DNA of 64,000 nt, taken from positions 68,061,257 through 68,125,256 of the forward strand of contig NC_060060.1 of NCBI RefSeq assembly GCF_020283565.1, written 5' to 3'. The DNA is from Trifolium pratense (taxonomy: Eukaryota; Streptophyta; Magnoliopsida; Fabales; Fabaceae). Positions 46,267 through 58,464 of the stretch are shown in pieces. Positions within the stretch are counted from its first letter, which is position 1. The number at the start of each line of letters is the position of its first letter. The translations under genes and the position numbers were made by a program. The notes beneath the pieces were generated by a model. The model saw only the letters and a program-made list of their open reading frames with translations, was not told where the DNA came from and did not search any database.

Positions 46267-47025
46267 CAGATACCAGCAGCAGCGAAGACACAATGATGGT
46301 ACTGAAGATGCTGGCCTTGTTGGTCATATATTCATCTACATGAGGTTTTTTTTCTTTCTTTTTTCTTTTCATGACATGTTAACTAGTACAATTTTAAATT
46401 TTATAATCTGTCTATCATTGAACCATCAATTAGTAACCTATTCCCCCTATGAGAAAATTTTCATATAAGGAGATCCATGATCATTGTTTGGCTTTGGTTG
46501 TTTTTCTAGTTCAAATTTTGGCGTTCCTCTGGTGGTCTATTCCAAAGGAAAAACTATCAATGTGAAGGAGGTGCTAGCTGCTGGTCCTCGGCCTCAACCT
46601 ATAATGGAAACAGTTTTAATTACTCTGATGCATGTTGGATTACATAGTGAGAAGGTGGAGTTAGAGGTAATCTTATTGATGCGTCATATATATATATATT
46701 TTTTTTTGTTTACTTTTAAAGTGCTTTGATCCATTCTTGTACCTCTGTCTAGTGTTATTCTAGTGTATGATACAAAATAGTCAAGTTTGCTTTTTATTTA
46801 GTAGTGCCGTTTGTTTCCTTTCTGATTCTGGATGCCTTTTTTCAGGCTGTTTTTATGATATGCGTGGTTTCTGCTGTTGATTCTTGTCAATGGTAAACAA
46901 TATTTCCGTGTCATTTTAAGAAGCTTCCCTTTAGTGTCTTATCTTCCGTAACGTGTTTTAGAGAATTGGTCTGCACTGTACTTGACGATCTTTCTAAGGA
47001 GCTTCAGTATATGACTAGAACGAAG
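46267..47025 (+). pseudogene. Unidentified multi-exon gene fragment
   Basis: Exon-like pieces with splice borders: near 46,270-46,320 (QRRHNDGTEDAGLVG), about 46,509-46,666 (SNFGVPLVVYSKGKTINVKE, then PRPQPIMETVLITLMHV), 46,846-46,891 (AVFMICVVSAVDSCQ) and 46,962-47,025 (ELVCTVLDDLSKELQYMTRT). The peptide is helical and looks like part of a large alpha-solenoid protein. A stop forms at the third junction. I do not recognise the gene. Confidence 0.5.
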
Positions 47026-47842
47026 GTAATTGTTTTTTATGTCTTTGTTTAAATTTTGACCTTGTGCAATATCTATTTGATTGTAGTTTGGTACTACCAA
47101 ATGTCTTTGTTTATTTATAGTTAGATGCAAATTTAATTGTAATTTTGTTTTTTATAGAACCCATTTTTATTATAGAAAATTTTATTGGCAGATGCTTATT
47201 TGCTCTATTATGATCTCGGACAATAACTTGATTTTCATGCTTTTGTTCCGTATACATGTTACGAAGTATTGAGTGAGATTTACTGCAAGGTAATAGCTCA
47301 ACTTTGCTTCTAGTACTGCTCTAATAAAAAGTCTGTTAGTTGCAAAGGCGATCTGCGATCCTTAAATATAGGACATGAACAAGCTGCGAGAGATATTTTG
47401 AATTCCATTTGTAATTTGATAAAAAATTTATGCTTCCGATTTGAAGAATTGAAAATCGTTTTATTTCTAAATTTTTAAAATTAGAAAATATTTTCTAAAC
47501 ACTATTTTCAAACCAGCGATTAGGGAAAGAGAGGGAGAGATAAGGCGAGGACGACCGGAAATGTCTTTGGTTTACAATAGAGGCTATTTGTGTGGATGCG
47601 AGTTGGTGACTGCAGTTGGAAAGAGAGAAATGTCCTGCTACCATCAAAGGGTGAAATACACTCTGTGGTGTGAGACATTAGGTATTGTGCCTTATGAGAA
47701 TGTTGACATGGTAAGATGAAGTGTGGTCATGCTGACAGGGATCATGTCCTTGCAGAGTGGCAATTGGTGGAGATGGTAGCTGCGTGTGATGGTGTGTTCA
47801 GATCTTATTCTCGACGAAGGAGATGGAAGATAGATGTGTTGC
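47026..47842. other. Non-coding DNA before the duplication
   Basis: AT-rich to 47,510, then distinctly more GC- and purine-rich from 47,515. No coding signal recognised. Confidence 0.4.
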
Positions 47843-47921
47843 AGATCTTGTGATGGAGGGCTGCTGATCTGGTTGTAGATCTTGTGGATGGCTGCCGATC
47901 TGGTTGGAGATCTTGTGAAAG
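47843..47921 (+). repeat. Short direct repeats next to the duplication boundary
   Basis: The unit AGATCTTGTG followed by a GGCTGC.GATCTGGTTG block occurs at 47,843 and 47,877, with a third partial start at 47,908. It lies about 45 bp left of the point where similarity to position 1 begins. Confidence 0.75.
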
Positions 47922-48325
47922 AAGGATGCGGTTAGAGAAGAGAAGAAGAGATTGCGTGTTATGATGCAATAATTTTAGTTTCGTACTCTATTTTGTTCGT
48001 TGAATGTCTTCCAAGAATGCAATAATTTTTGCTTTTGCTAGTGTTATATTTCTTGTCCTCGTCTATAAGTTTTCACTTTTCACCTTTTTGTTCCTTTTTC
48101 CAGGTGTCCTGGACATTTTTATCATGTACGGTGCATATACAACTACCAGCTCTATCACGGATTTTTCTAAGATTTCTTTGGTTTAGCCTTGCTTTAGTTT
48201 TGTAACTTTCCTTTATGTGTATATTTGCCCAAAATAATGATTTTTATCTTATATCTTCAGGTTTTTGTTGTTTTTTATTGATGTGTTGATGATGTTTACA
48301 TTTACAACTCTTTGTTATGATGGCA

Positions 48326-49797
48326 GAAAAGCACTCCAGGAAGAGAGTAAAAGCGATTCAAATTCGGTTATTTTCAGATTTTATGTTATTGTTGTCGGGA
48401 TTTATGCCGATGTCCAGTTTTTCATTAGTTTCCTCATGCAGATTCCTGCATTGTCATCTTCTGACAAACCAATGTGATCGTTGGCCTCTCATTCGCTTTT
48501 TGAAGTGGCCGCGCCAGGTTTTGTGTCTTCATTTGCACTTGTTTTTGTAATTGTATTATCGATGAATTCATCTTATTTTGTATGTTCAATATCTTTTGTG
48601 GTTATGCTGAATGCCGATATCGGTTTTTATATTGACTAATGAAGGAACGACATTATGTTGGACGGGGAATGTATGAAAGGAGTTTCGATTTCATAAAGTA
48701 TGCACTGGATATTGTCTTGTATAATTTTTCTTTACTTATAATACATGTAGAAGTACTAAGATATTTGCTTCCATTTCCAATACATTTTTGTGAGAAGTTT
48801 AGGGGCTTTAGTTTTTTTAATTAGAAGCGAGTACTATAAGAGAGACTCCTCTTTGTGAGGGACTGTATCCTGTGTTTTTCCCAGTTTAATTTAGAAATAT
48901 ATAATTAAAACTACCTTATTTGTGTGATTTTTTTTTATTAAGATACACCTTGTTGCTTTTCTCAGGTATATGCTGTTTTGGCTTGTCATTTTGAGTGCAA
49001 AATTTTTATTTGCTTACTTTCTTCAGGTACGTGACATACTCATAGTTGCCTCCAAATTGGAATTATACTGGTAGAACTGGTATCTAAATTAATTAAATAT
49101 ACTGAATTTACTAGAATATTTTAGATAATAAATCTTGAAGCACTGTTCCGAAGAGCAGTGATTACATATAATGCAGTAGCAGTTCTTCCTCTGGCCAAAA
49201 CTGACAGATTCATTTTCTGACGTAACAATTACAGAAGTTACACACAAATGACAGGAATTTGAGAGCCCGTCCTCTCCCTAACCAACCGGTTTATACCAAA
49301 TAATGCCTCAATTAAAACAACAAACTACTATTTATAGAGTTACACACACACTAACAAAAACATAACTGACATAATTAAAATAACTTCTCCTAATAATATA
49401 ATAACTGCCATTAATTACATAATAAATACGTAATAATATTTACTAATAAGTGGTCTAACGTATGCATCTGTTTGTTCTTGTGTGCCTATGTGTGGGTGAG
49501 TGGATAATATTGCTTGTACCTACTGTGCGTATGCTTATATGCTTGTACACTTGAATGTTTTATTTTTGAGGTTTTCAGATCAAGCCACTTGTGAAACCAA
49601 CAAGGGACATAATAAAAGAGAAAAACTTAGTTTACTCTTGTCATGATTTTGTATCTAAAAGTAAGCGGTGGTCTGTTTAAGTTTGTGGTTATGTCTTTTT
49701 GTTTCCTGTTGATGCTATTGGCTACTAAAGTGCCTTTATTTTTGCTGATAATCTCAATGCTTTGACAATTGTTAGCATATGGTCTCAAGTGGTTTTC
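48326..49797 (+). pseudogene. Callose synthase fragment, duplication copy B
   Basis: Counterpart of 362-1,832 with the same exons and the same frameshift. It has ADVQFF for AAVQFF, RFLKW for RFVKW (closer to the family) and VGRGMYERS for VGWGMYERS (also closer), so this copy is slightly less decayed. Confidence 0.85.
49069..49460. mobile_element. Candidate solo LTR, duplication copy B
   Basis: Counterpart of 1,104-1,495. Its second dinucleotide reads GG (TGGTAGAACTGG). Confidence 0.4.
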
Positions 49798-50507
49798 GTA
49801 AGTGCATCACTGTTTTGCCTTTTTACCCCCTTGTATGCTTTAGTTCTACTTTTTTCGTTAATGATAGCTTTCTTCTCTCGTGGGGATGAAATTGTCATTC
49901 AAGAGGTTGTTGAAGTTTGGTATGAACTATGAAGTAGCACAGATATTAATGTGATATTTATGTACGGTATCATTTATGAAGCCTTCTAGCATTTTATGTT
50001 TATGTTCATTTGCACTCAAAACAAGCTTTTCTGCTGAAAGCTATATCTTGAAAAACATGTTTAGCTCTTGTAAGTTGTAACTCAAATACTCAAATAAATA
50101 TATTATTTTAGGAGGTATTGAACTAATATTGAGTTGGAACATTTTCAGTACTGATGGTTGTTTTTGTTATTGATTTATCTCATCCTTTTCACCTTGACTG
50201 TTTCTATTGTGCAGGAGAATGAGGATAGATATATTATACTACCTAGGAGATGCTGCTCTGTTTTCCTATTAATATAAATAAAATACTTTACATTTTTTTT
50301 TTTTTTAGCGTTTATAATATAGCTCCATTACTAAGATTTTGCATCTACAAACGGTTCCCCCCGAGAGCCCCTTGATTGATTATTTGGCTTTCGTCAGGCT
50401 CACAACGGTAAATAAGCGATTCGCGGGAGGCCACCTGTGTCCATTGTTTTATATTTTAGTTTATTATTATAATTTTATTATGTTGGCATGTTTGATTTTG
50501 ATTTTAG

Positions 50508-50702
50508 GAAATTCAACGTCTTTTTCCCAGAAAGTTGCGCTCAAGATGGCTTGTACCTTACACTGTTAGTCAAGTCTTTCTTCATGGAGCACTTGAAGCT
50601 TCTAAAGAAGATGGCACCACTTTCATAGTTAATGGACAACATGCAAAACATTACGAGGAAGGGTTGCTCCAAGTGAGATATGTCGTTTGCCTCAGTGATT
50701 GA
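50508..50702 (+). pseudogene. Ty3/gypsy polyprotein tail, duplication copy B
   Basis: Counterpart of 2,549-2,743; reads EIQRLFPRKLRSRW and ends at TGA 50,700. Confidence 0.7.
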
Positions 50703-50921
50703 AAGCTTTCTCAGGGAAGTCACTGTTACTCTCTCACTTATTTACTTCTGTGCCTGGTTGAATATTTGACATTGAAGACCATGCTCTGAACTAGCACAGT
50801 GTGCTATGTTGACTATCTTTTTGTAAACTATCTTCTAAATGTGAGATTTGAGCCTCTATAAGGGGATACATTCTAGAACTTGTCTTGTGTTCCACTGAAA
50901 TTGAAATGCATAAAATTGCAG

Positions 50922-51168
50922 GGTAAGGGGACATATAAGAATGATAAGGCTGGATTGACACTTGCTGATCTTGCTTACCGACGTGCAAAAGCAGTGAAGA
51001 ATCATCAAAAGAAATCTAATAAATCTAATCCTTTGCCAAAACCTTCCTCTTCCAGGCTAGAGGAAATGCGGGAGCTATTCCAGAGTGACGTGAAGGATAA
51101 AAAGCCGAAACGGAGAGGTTCTTGAACAGGAAAGAAGGCGAAGAAGTCATTGAAAAGCAAGTCAAGGT
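50922..51168 (+). pseudogene. Lysine-rich exon, module 1 of copy B
   Basis: Counterpart of 2,965-3,210, with the same 39-bp internal loss and the same stop (51,123-51,125). Confidence 0.5.
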
Positions 51169-52048
51169 ATCAATTGAAAAATCTATCTCATTTTTGAAAC
51201 TCTTATCTGATCTTTTTAGGCATCGATAGAAATATTAATTTTGTTCTTGATCAACTCATAAAAATGTCTTTTGTTTCTGTTCTGTAATTAATGTGGAGTT
51301 GTGGTCTGAGGCTTTCAATCGGGCAACTTAACAAATAATGATATAATCCTTTTCATTTTCTTGGTGCTAATAAAATGTCTAAATATTTTTTACTTAATAT
51401 CTTCCTCTAAATAGAAAGCAGAACATATCAGTTAATAAATTTGTGATATTTTCTTTCTTTTCCAGTGTAAGAAAATATGGTTTATCCTTTAATTCACTTC
51501 CATAACTCTCATTATACGGTGACTGAGATACTACATTTAACAGTGAGATTCATCCCATTCCCATTATATTTTAATTTTTTTTACCATTTTCATGTGGAAA
51601 ATTGACATAAATTCTATTGCATTTCAATCTTCTAACTTTACTTTGTTTTCATTTTTTTTCTTCCAGAAAAGTGGTTTCTTTTATCAATCACAAGTTTCAT
51701 AACACTGGCAGGGTTGCAATGCATGTCTCATATAATTTTTGTAATGCCAATATTTCTTTTCAGTAAACTTTCACTTTATTGTCTATGGCTTTGTTCTCAA
51801 ATTGAGAACCCAAAATCTACACTACTCACTAACTCAAGTTGTTTTGCATATTATGTTGTCTATGGTTTACAATGTTTGATCTACTTCTACTATATTTTAA
51901 ACGTATACGGAACAAAAAATATTTTTGAATTGTGTGGGAGATGATTTTGAACCAGTTATGTTGAATTGTGGCTACCATATTAATTTAAGAGGAGATACTT
52001 GGAATTTTACACAGAACTTAGAGTTAATTTATCTCGTTCTTTTTGCAG

Positions 52049-52425
52049 CTGTAACCAGTGCTGCCATGCTGATTGGTTGCAGTTCCCAGGAATTAATAAC
52101 GGCATTATCTACCCATAAAATCCAACCTTGCGAGCGAGGACACTGTTGCCACAAGTTTGACATTATTGCAGGTTTGTTTATTACTCAAACACGTCCGTTC
52201 AATTTTTTGTGGCTCTAAATGCTCTATATTCAGTATGTTTATCTATCTATATTTTTCACATTCTATTCTCAGGCAATTGAAACAAGAGATACAATTGCCA
52301 AATTTATTTATGCAAGCTTGTTTGAATGGCTTGTACAACAAGTTAACAAATCACTTGCAGTGGGTGAAAACCATACAGAGAAATTCATTAGTATCCTTGC
52401 TTTTTATGTGTTTCAGCCATTCCAG
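52049..52425 (+). pseudogene. Class VIII myosin fragment, module 1 of copy B
   Basis: Exons 52,049-52,171 and 52,273-52,425; counterpart of 4,092-4,468 with the same frameshift. Confidence 0.85.
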
Positions 52426-53298
52426 GTATTCAATTTGTATTAATTTGCTAACATGGAGATAAGAGACTCTTGAAGTAAACAAATTGTGTGCATTTTTTGG
52501 AACAATGAAAATGCCAAAAAGAATTCATTATTTCCAGAAATAAATCATTCCTACTTAACATTTTATCTTCTTTCCATCACAATGGTACACTTCAAGAGTC
52601 CCACATCTTATTAGCAAGTTAAAATGAACACATATTTTGAAAATGCAAATAGAAAATGTTTTCATTAAGTCAACGGGGCCTTAAATTTTCTGTTTCAAAA
52701 GAAATATTTTCATTGCTTTCATGATAATGATATCAATACAGTATAGCATATTTAATCATGTAGGTACTCGTATGATAACATTGTTTTTCCTCGTCATTCC
52801 CCTAAAACTCTACACCCTTCACTAAACCCTCACTTTCATACTTGCTCATGCTTGTACCTACTGTGCATATGCTTAACATGCTTGTACACTTGAATGTTTT
52901 ATTTTTGAGGTTTTCAGATCAAGCCACTTGTGAAAGTCACTGTTACTCTCTCTCACTTATTTACTTCTGTGCCTGGTTGAATATTTTACATTGAAGACCA
53001 TGCTCTGAACTAGTGTGGGGGAGGATATTTATCTTGGTACATCACTTCTGCTAGTTCTTGTTGATTGAATTTTCTGGCTTGTTTTAATTAAGTTATAATA
53101 GAGATTATATCTTTGAGGGACCCTTGAAAATTTTATTTAACAGACTTGTTCAATGTTGATAATGGGGTTGTCTCAATGTGCTATGTTGACTATCTTTTTG
53201 TAAACTAACTTCTAAATGTGAGATTTGGGCCTCTATAAGGGGATACATTCTAGAACTTGTCTTGTGTTCCACTGAAATTGAAATGCATAAAATCGCAG

Positions 53299-53541
53299 GG
53301 TAAGGGGACATATAAGAATGATAAGGCTGGATTGACACTTGCTGATCTTGCTTACCGACGTGCAAAAGCAGTAAAGGCCACTAAGAGGGCACTAGACTCT
53401 GGCAAGATTGTGAAGAATCATCAAAAGAAATCTAATAAATCTAATCCTTTGCCAAAACCTTCCTCTTCCAGGCTAGAGGAAATGCGGGAGCTATTCCAGA
53501 CTGACGTGAAGGATAAAAAGCCGAAATGGAGAGGTTCTTGA
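53299..53541 (+). pseudogene. Lysine-rich exon, module 2 of copy B
   Basis: Counterpart of 5,363-5,605; keeps Asp in LFQTDVKDKK where copy A has Gly. Confidence 0.5.
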
Positions 53542-54425
53542 ACAGGAAAGAAGGCGAAGAAGTCATTGAAAAGCAAGTCAAGGTATCAATTGAAAAATCT
53601 ATCTCATTTTTGAAACTCTTATCTGATCTTTTTAGGCATCGGTAGAAATATTAATTTCATTCTTGATCAACTCAAAAATGTCTTTTGTTTCTGTTCTGTG
53701 ATTAATGTGGAGTTGTGGTCTGAGGCTTTCAATCGGGCAACTTAACAAATAATGATATAATCCTTTTCATTTTCTTGGTGCTAAGAAAATGTCTAAATAT
53801 TTTTTACTTAATATTTTCCTCTAAATAGAAAGTAAAACATATCAGTTAATAAATTTGTGATATTTTCTTTCTCTTCCGGTGTAAGAAAATATGGTTTATC
53901 CTTTAATTCACTTCCATAACTCTCATTATACGGTGATCTGAGATACTACATTTAACAGTGAGATTCATCCCATTCCCATTATATTTTAATTTTTTTACCA
54001 TTTTCATGTGGAAAATTGACATAAATTCTATTGCATTTCAATATTCTAACTTTACTTTTTTTTCATTTTTTTTTCTCCAGAAAAGTGGTTTCTTTTATCA
54101 ATTATAAGTTTCATAACACTGGCAGGGTTGCAATGCATGTCTCATAATTTTTGTAATGCCAATATTTCTTTTCAGTAAACTTTCACTTTATTGTCTATGG
54201 CTTTGTTCTCAAATTGAGAACCCAAAATCTTCACTACTCACTAACTCAATGTTTGATCTACTTCTACTATATTTTAAACGTATACGGAACAAAAAATATT
54301 TTTGAATTGTGTGGGAGATGATTTTGAACCAGTTACATTGAATTGTGGCTACCATATTAATTTAAGAGGAGATACTTGGAATTTTACACAGAACTTAGAG
54401 TTAATTTATCTCGTTCTTTTTGCAG

Positions 54426-54806
54426 CTGTAACCAGTGCTGCCATGCTGATGGGTTGCAGTTCCCAGGAATTAATAACGGCATTATCTACCCATAAAATCC
54501 AACCTTGCGAGCGAGGACACTGTTGCCACAAGTTTGACATTATTGCAGGTTTGTTTTTTACTCTAACACGTCCGTTCAATTTTTTGTGGCTCTAAATGCT
54601 CTATATTCAGTATGTTTATCTATCTATCTATCTTTTTCACATCCTATTCTCAGGCAATTGAAACAAGAGATACAATTGCCAAATTTATTTATGCAAGCTT
54701 GTTTGAATGGCTTGTACAACAAGTTAACAAGTCACTTGCACTGGGTGAAAACCATACAGAGAAATTCATTAGTATCCTTGCTTTTTATGGGTTTCAGCCA
54801 TTCCAG
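54426..54806 (+). pseudogene. Class VIII myosin fragment, module 2 of copy B
   Basis: Exons 54,426-54,548 and 54,654-54,806; counterpart of 6,492-6,868. Confidence 0.85.
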
Positions 54807-55224
54807 GTATTCAATTTGTATTAATTTGCTAACATGGAGATAAGAGACTGTTGAAGTAAACAAATTGTGTGCATTTTTTGGAACAATGAAAATGCCAAAA
54901 AGAATTCATTATTTCCAGAAATAAATCATTCCTACTTAACATTTTATCTTCATTCCATCACAATGGTTCACTTCAAGAGTCCCACATCTTATTAGCAAGT
55001 TAAAATGAACACGTATTTTGAAAATGCAAATAGAAAATGTTTTCATTAAGTCAACGGGTTCTTAAATTCTGTTTCAAAAGAAATATTTTCATTGCTTTCA
55101 TGATAATGATATCAATACAGTATAGCATATTTAATCATGTAGGTACTCGTATGATAACATTGTTTTTCCTCGTTATTCCCCTAAAACTCTACACCCTTCA
55201 CTAAACCCTCACTTTCATACTTGC

Positions 55225-57814
55225 TCTTGCCACCACATCGCCTTCATTGCATGAACTGACTTGATGATTCCCTCTCAAAAGGTATTCAACATGATTCGTT
55301 GTGTGTGACAGACTTGATAATTCCTTCTCATAATATGTAGGTATGTTCTTCGAACTTCTTTGGTTTTTTTTTGGATTCTATTTTCTTTTTAATTATTTTC
55401 AATATTTCTCATCTGGGTTTCCAATTTCAATTCTTAGCTATTCTTCTTTCAATTTTATTTTCTTGCCATTTATTATTAGGATTTACTGTTTTTGGTTAAT
55501 CTTTTGGTAGTTCATTATATAATTGATGATTTTGTGCCGTTTATTTAACACAATGATTTTGACTTTGTTGGTGATGTCTTTTGAATGATGAGAACTGATT
55601 TTGAAAGGATTTGTTATACTAAAGTTGTTTTGGACAAGAAATGGTTTTCTGAATTTTAATCAACTAGATGGTTGTGTGTAACATGTAGTCCACTTTACAT
55701 GGTAGAAGTTTTTTTTTTGTTCTTGTTTTTTTTTTTTTTAGAGTTTCTCGTTTCTAATTACTACACCCCATTTTATAAAACTTTAGCTAAATGGGTTCTT
55801 CGGCTAAAATTACAACTCCATTATTTTTTGTGTGTTTTATGATTTGGTCAATTAATATGGTCCTTTGTCATGAGTCACAATTACACATTTCCACTTAGAG
55901 AAACGATCAAAATACTCTTCAAGAGTGATATATGAGGAATATACTATATGTGCATCTGATAATTTTTTTGTTCTATATATGTTTGCTGTCATCTATTATA
56001 TTTATGTTTTTAATCTATAAATATATCTATAACTAGAATACATGGTTTTCACATACCCTATTTTCTTTTATTTAACTGCAATCACACACGGTTTCTGAAA
56101 TGTTATCCCCTTCCACTGTCCCTTTCTCAATCTCTCTCCCCTTCACTTCTCACAGAAATGCATTCTTATTCAAACCACACAACAAATGAAATAAATGATG
56201 GGAAGGAAATAGAAAACATAGAAATGTGGTTTTTTATTTTGTCAATTACATAAATTGTCTTTATGATGGGAAAGAAGGAATTACGTAGTATGTCGGAAGA
56301 GACTTGAAGAGGGAAGGGAATTACATAGGGCAGTATTAACATGGCGTTTTTTGTTTTGTTTTTGACATCATCAGTTGAAGCAAAGGTGATTTTCAATTTG
56401 TGTTTTGAACCGTCGATCACATAAGAAAGATCACTCACGCAGTCATGCTGCAAAGGTTTGCGGCACTCTGTAAACTTCTATTGTTTCCTCTTCTTTTGCT
56501 ATCTCTCTGAACTCATTTTTATATTTGCTATTTTCACTTCCTAAATTCATTATGATTTCTATTGATCACTGTTTTTTCTCCCTTATGATTTTTCACCCGT
56601 TTGGTGAATTTTATGAAGTTTAAAAAGTTTTATAATTTCTATTGATCACTTTTTGAAAAGTTTAAAATGTCTATTTATGTCAAATTTGATGAAAAAAAGA
56701 TTGTAAATACCTCTTGGTGAATTTTATGAAGTTTAAAAAGTTTTACAATTTTTATTGATCACTTTTTGAAAAGTTTAAAATGTCTATTTATGTCAAAATT
56801 GATGGAAAAAAATTGTAAATAGAAGCCATTGTTTGTGGTTGCATCTTTCTTTTGGCATATGTTCGACGTGAAAGGATGAATGAGTCTTATAATTTTGATG
56901 TTTTGAATTCAAACTGTGATTTAGAAAGTGAAATGCATAAATGAAGGGGCCATATGGTGCAAAAGAGTGTAACCGCAACAACTCAAAAATACGAGGAAGT
57001 TCCATGGTTGGCCTAAGCGAAAATGGAAGAGAAAGTGCCCTCTCTCTGCTGCCAAATAGGTTTCCTCTTCTCTGTTACTTTTATTGTTCTTACTTTCTTC
57101 TAACTTGAATTGCTTTTTCAAAATTTCAATCAGGTTATTTTGCTTACAAACACACAATTTACACACTTATTATGTTTGGGTTCCATTTTTTATGTTTTTG
57201 AAATTTTTATTTAATTATTAGGCTAAAACTGGATGATGTCTTTGGGGCTCCAAAGTAACCTCATTAATGATAACACAGGTCAGTTATTATTCAATCGATC
57301 AAAGATTTTTCATTTCATTCTTAGAAGCATTAAAAGTTTCAAACTTTGGAATAAGTTATTGTTTTGATCAAATTTTCATTGGTGGGTCAGTTTGTGTTAT
57401 TTTGGGTTTTTTGTTTAAATTTGGTAATTAGGTTTTTGAAATTTATTTACTAATTGATTTATTGTTACAAACCGTCTTTTGTAGCTTCAGATTCAATCTT
57501 CGTTGAGATTCAATGAAGCTTCAAATTCAATCTTCCTTGAAATCCAGGTTCAGTTGAAACCCCACTACATAGCTAGCTTATTGTATGGTAACTCTAATTT
57601 GAGTGATAGAATAGAATGAAATAATATCAAACAAGAAGTTCTTGATATGATTAAAATAACCTTATAAAATATGTTGATTATTGTTGGTGGTAATAGGAAC
57701 GTTAAAACTTAGAAGTTGCTCAATGGAAAATGTAGGGTAATTTACAGGGTTGTTAAGCATTAGCTGGATTGACTTTTATTTTTATGTTGAGCATTAGCTT
57801 AGATGTATGTGCAT
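55225..57814. other. Non-coding stretch, counterpart of 7,260-9,876
   Basis: Same dispersed repeat, same 113-bp tandem pair (56,601 and 56,714) and same unassigned exon-like pieces as copy A. A segment near 55,706 lacks about 14 bp (ACAGTCTTTGGTAG) present in copy A. Confidence 0.5.
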
Positions 57815-58000
57815 GGAATTCTTCACTCTGATATGTGGGGTGTGACACCCTCCAATTTGTGGGACTGGGGTGTACTTCGGGAGATGATATCAAAGATAGG
57901 TGTAAGAAATTCACTTCGTGATGCCCCTATGCCAACTGCATTTAACAGTCAAATTCTAGGCAACAATTTGTGTTTTGTACCATATACTTTTAATATATGA
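57815..58000 (+). pseudogene. RNR1: Ribonucleotide reductase large-subunit exon, copy B
   Basis: Counterpart of 9,877-10,062. It has the same Glu-to-Val change and terminal stop, plus RDAPMP for RVAPMP, and the acceptor changed from GCAG to GCAT, so it could not be spliced as before. Confidence 0.9.
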
Positions 58001-58170
58001 CTATGATGCTCCTATTAATTTTCATCACTGAACTGCTTCAGCCTTATGTAAACTCACAACGGATTAAAAGAGTAAAAATATCAATCACAAATGTAGAGTC
58101 CCACAACCTCAATATACTAACTTCAATCTAAATTGAAACCTCTTAATCTAAATCTTGTTGCATTAAAATG

Positions 58171-58175
58171 CTTAC
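58171..58175 (+). other. Copia target-site duplication CTTAC (left)
   Basis: Partner at 63,130-63,134; a single copy is at 10,233 in the empty site. Confidence 0.95.
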
Positions 58176-58342
58176 AGTTGAAAATGACAGCTAGCATTAT
58201 TTTCTGATTAAATTAGGATTTAATGATTATAATCACGTCTTTATTGATTGTATAGTTTATTTCCTAGAATAGGATTGTACTCTGTGTATATATACATCTT
58301 ATGCATATGGAATAAAAAAAAACTATTCAGCTAATTTCAATT
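58176..58342 (+). repeat. 5' LTR of the copia element
   Basis: 167 bp, starting AGTTGAAAATG and ending TAATTTCAATT, with TTGAAA/TTTCAA inverted ends rather than the usual exact TG...CA. A TATA box (TATATATA, 58,287-58,294) and a poly(A) signal AATAAA (58,311) lie only 17 bp apart. Confidence 0.95.
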
Positions 58343-58354
58343 TGGCATCAGAGC
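58343..58354 (+). other. Copia primer-binding site
   Basis: TGGCATCAGAGC directly abuts the LTR; one mismatch to the initiator-Met tRNA consensus. A run of about 25 A follows at 58,356. Confidence 0.9.
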
Positions 58355-58464
58355 GCAAAAAAAAAAAAAAAAAAAAAAAAATATTCCGCTGCTATCTCTC
58401 TGTCTCTGAACCCTAGCCACCTTCCTCTTCTCCTCTCCTTTACATTCTTTTCAGTTTCTATACC

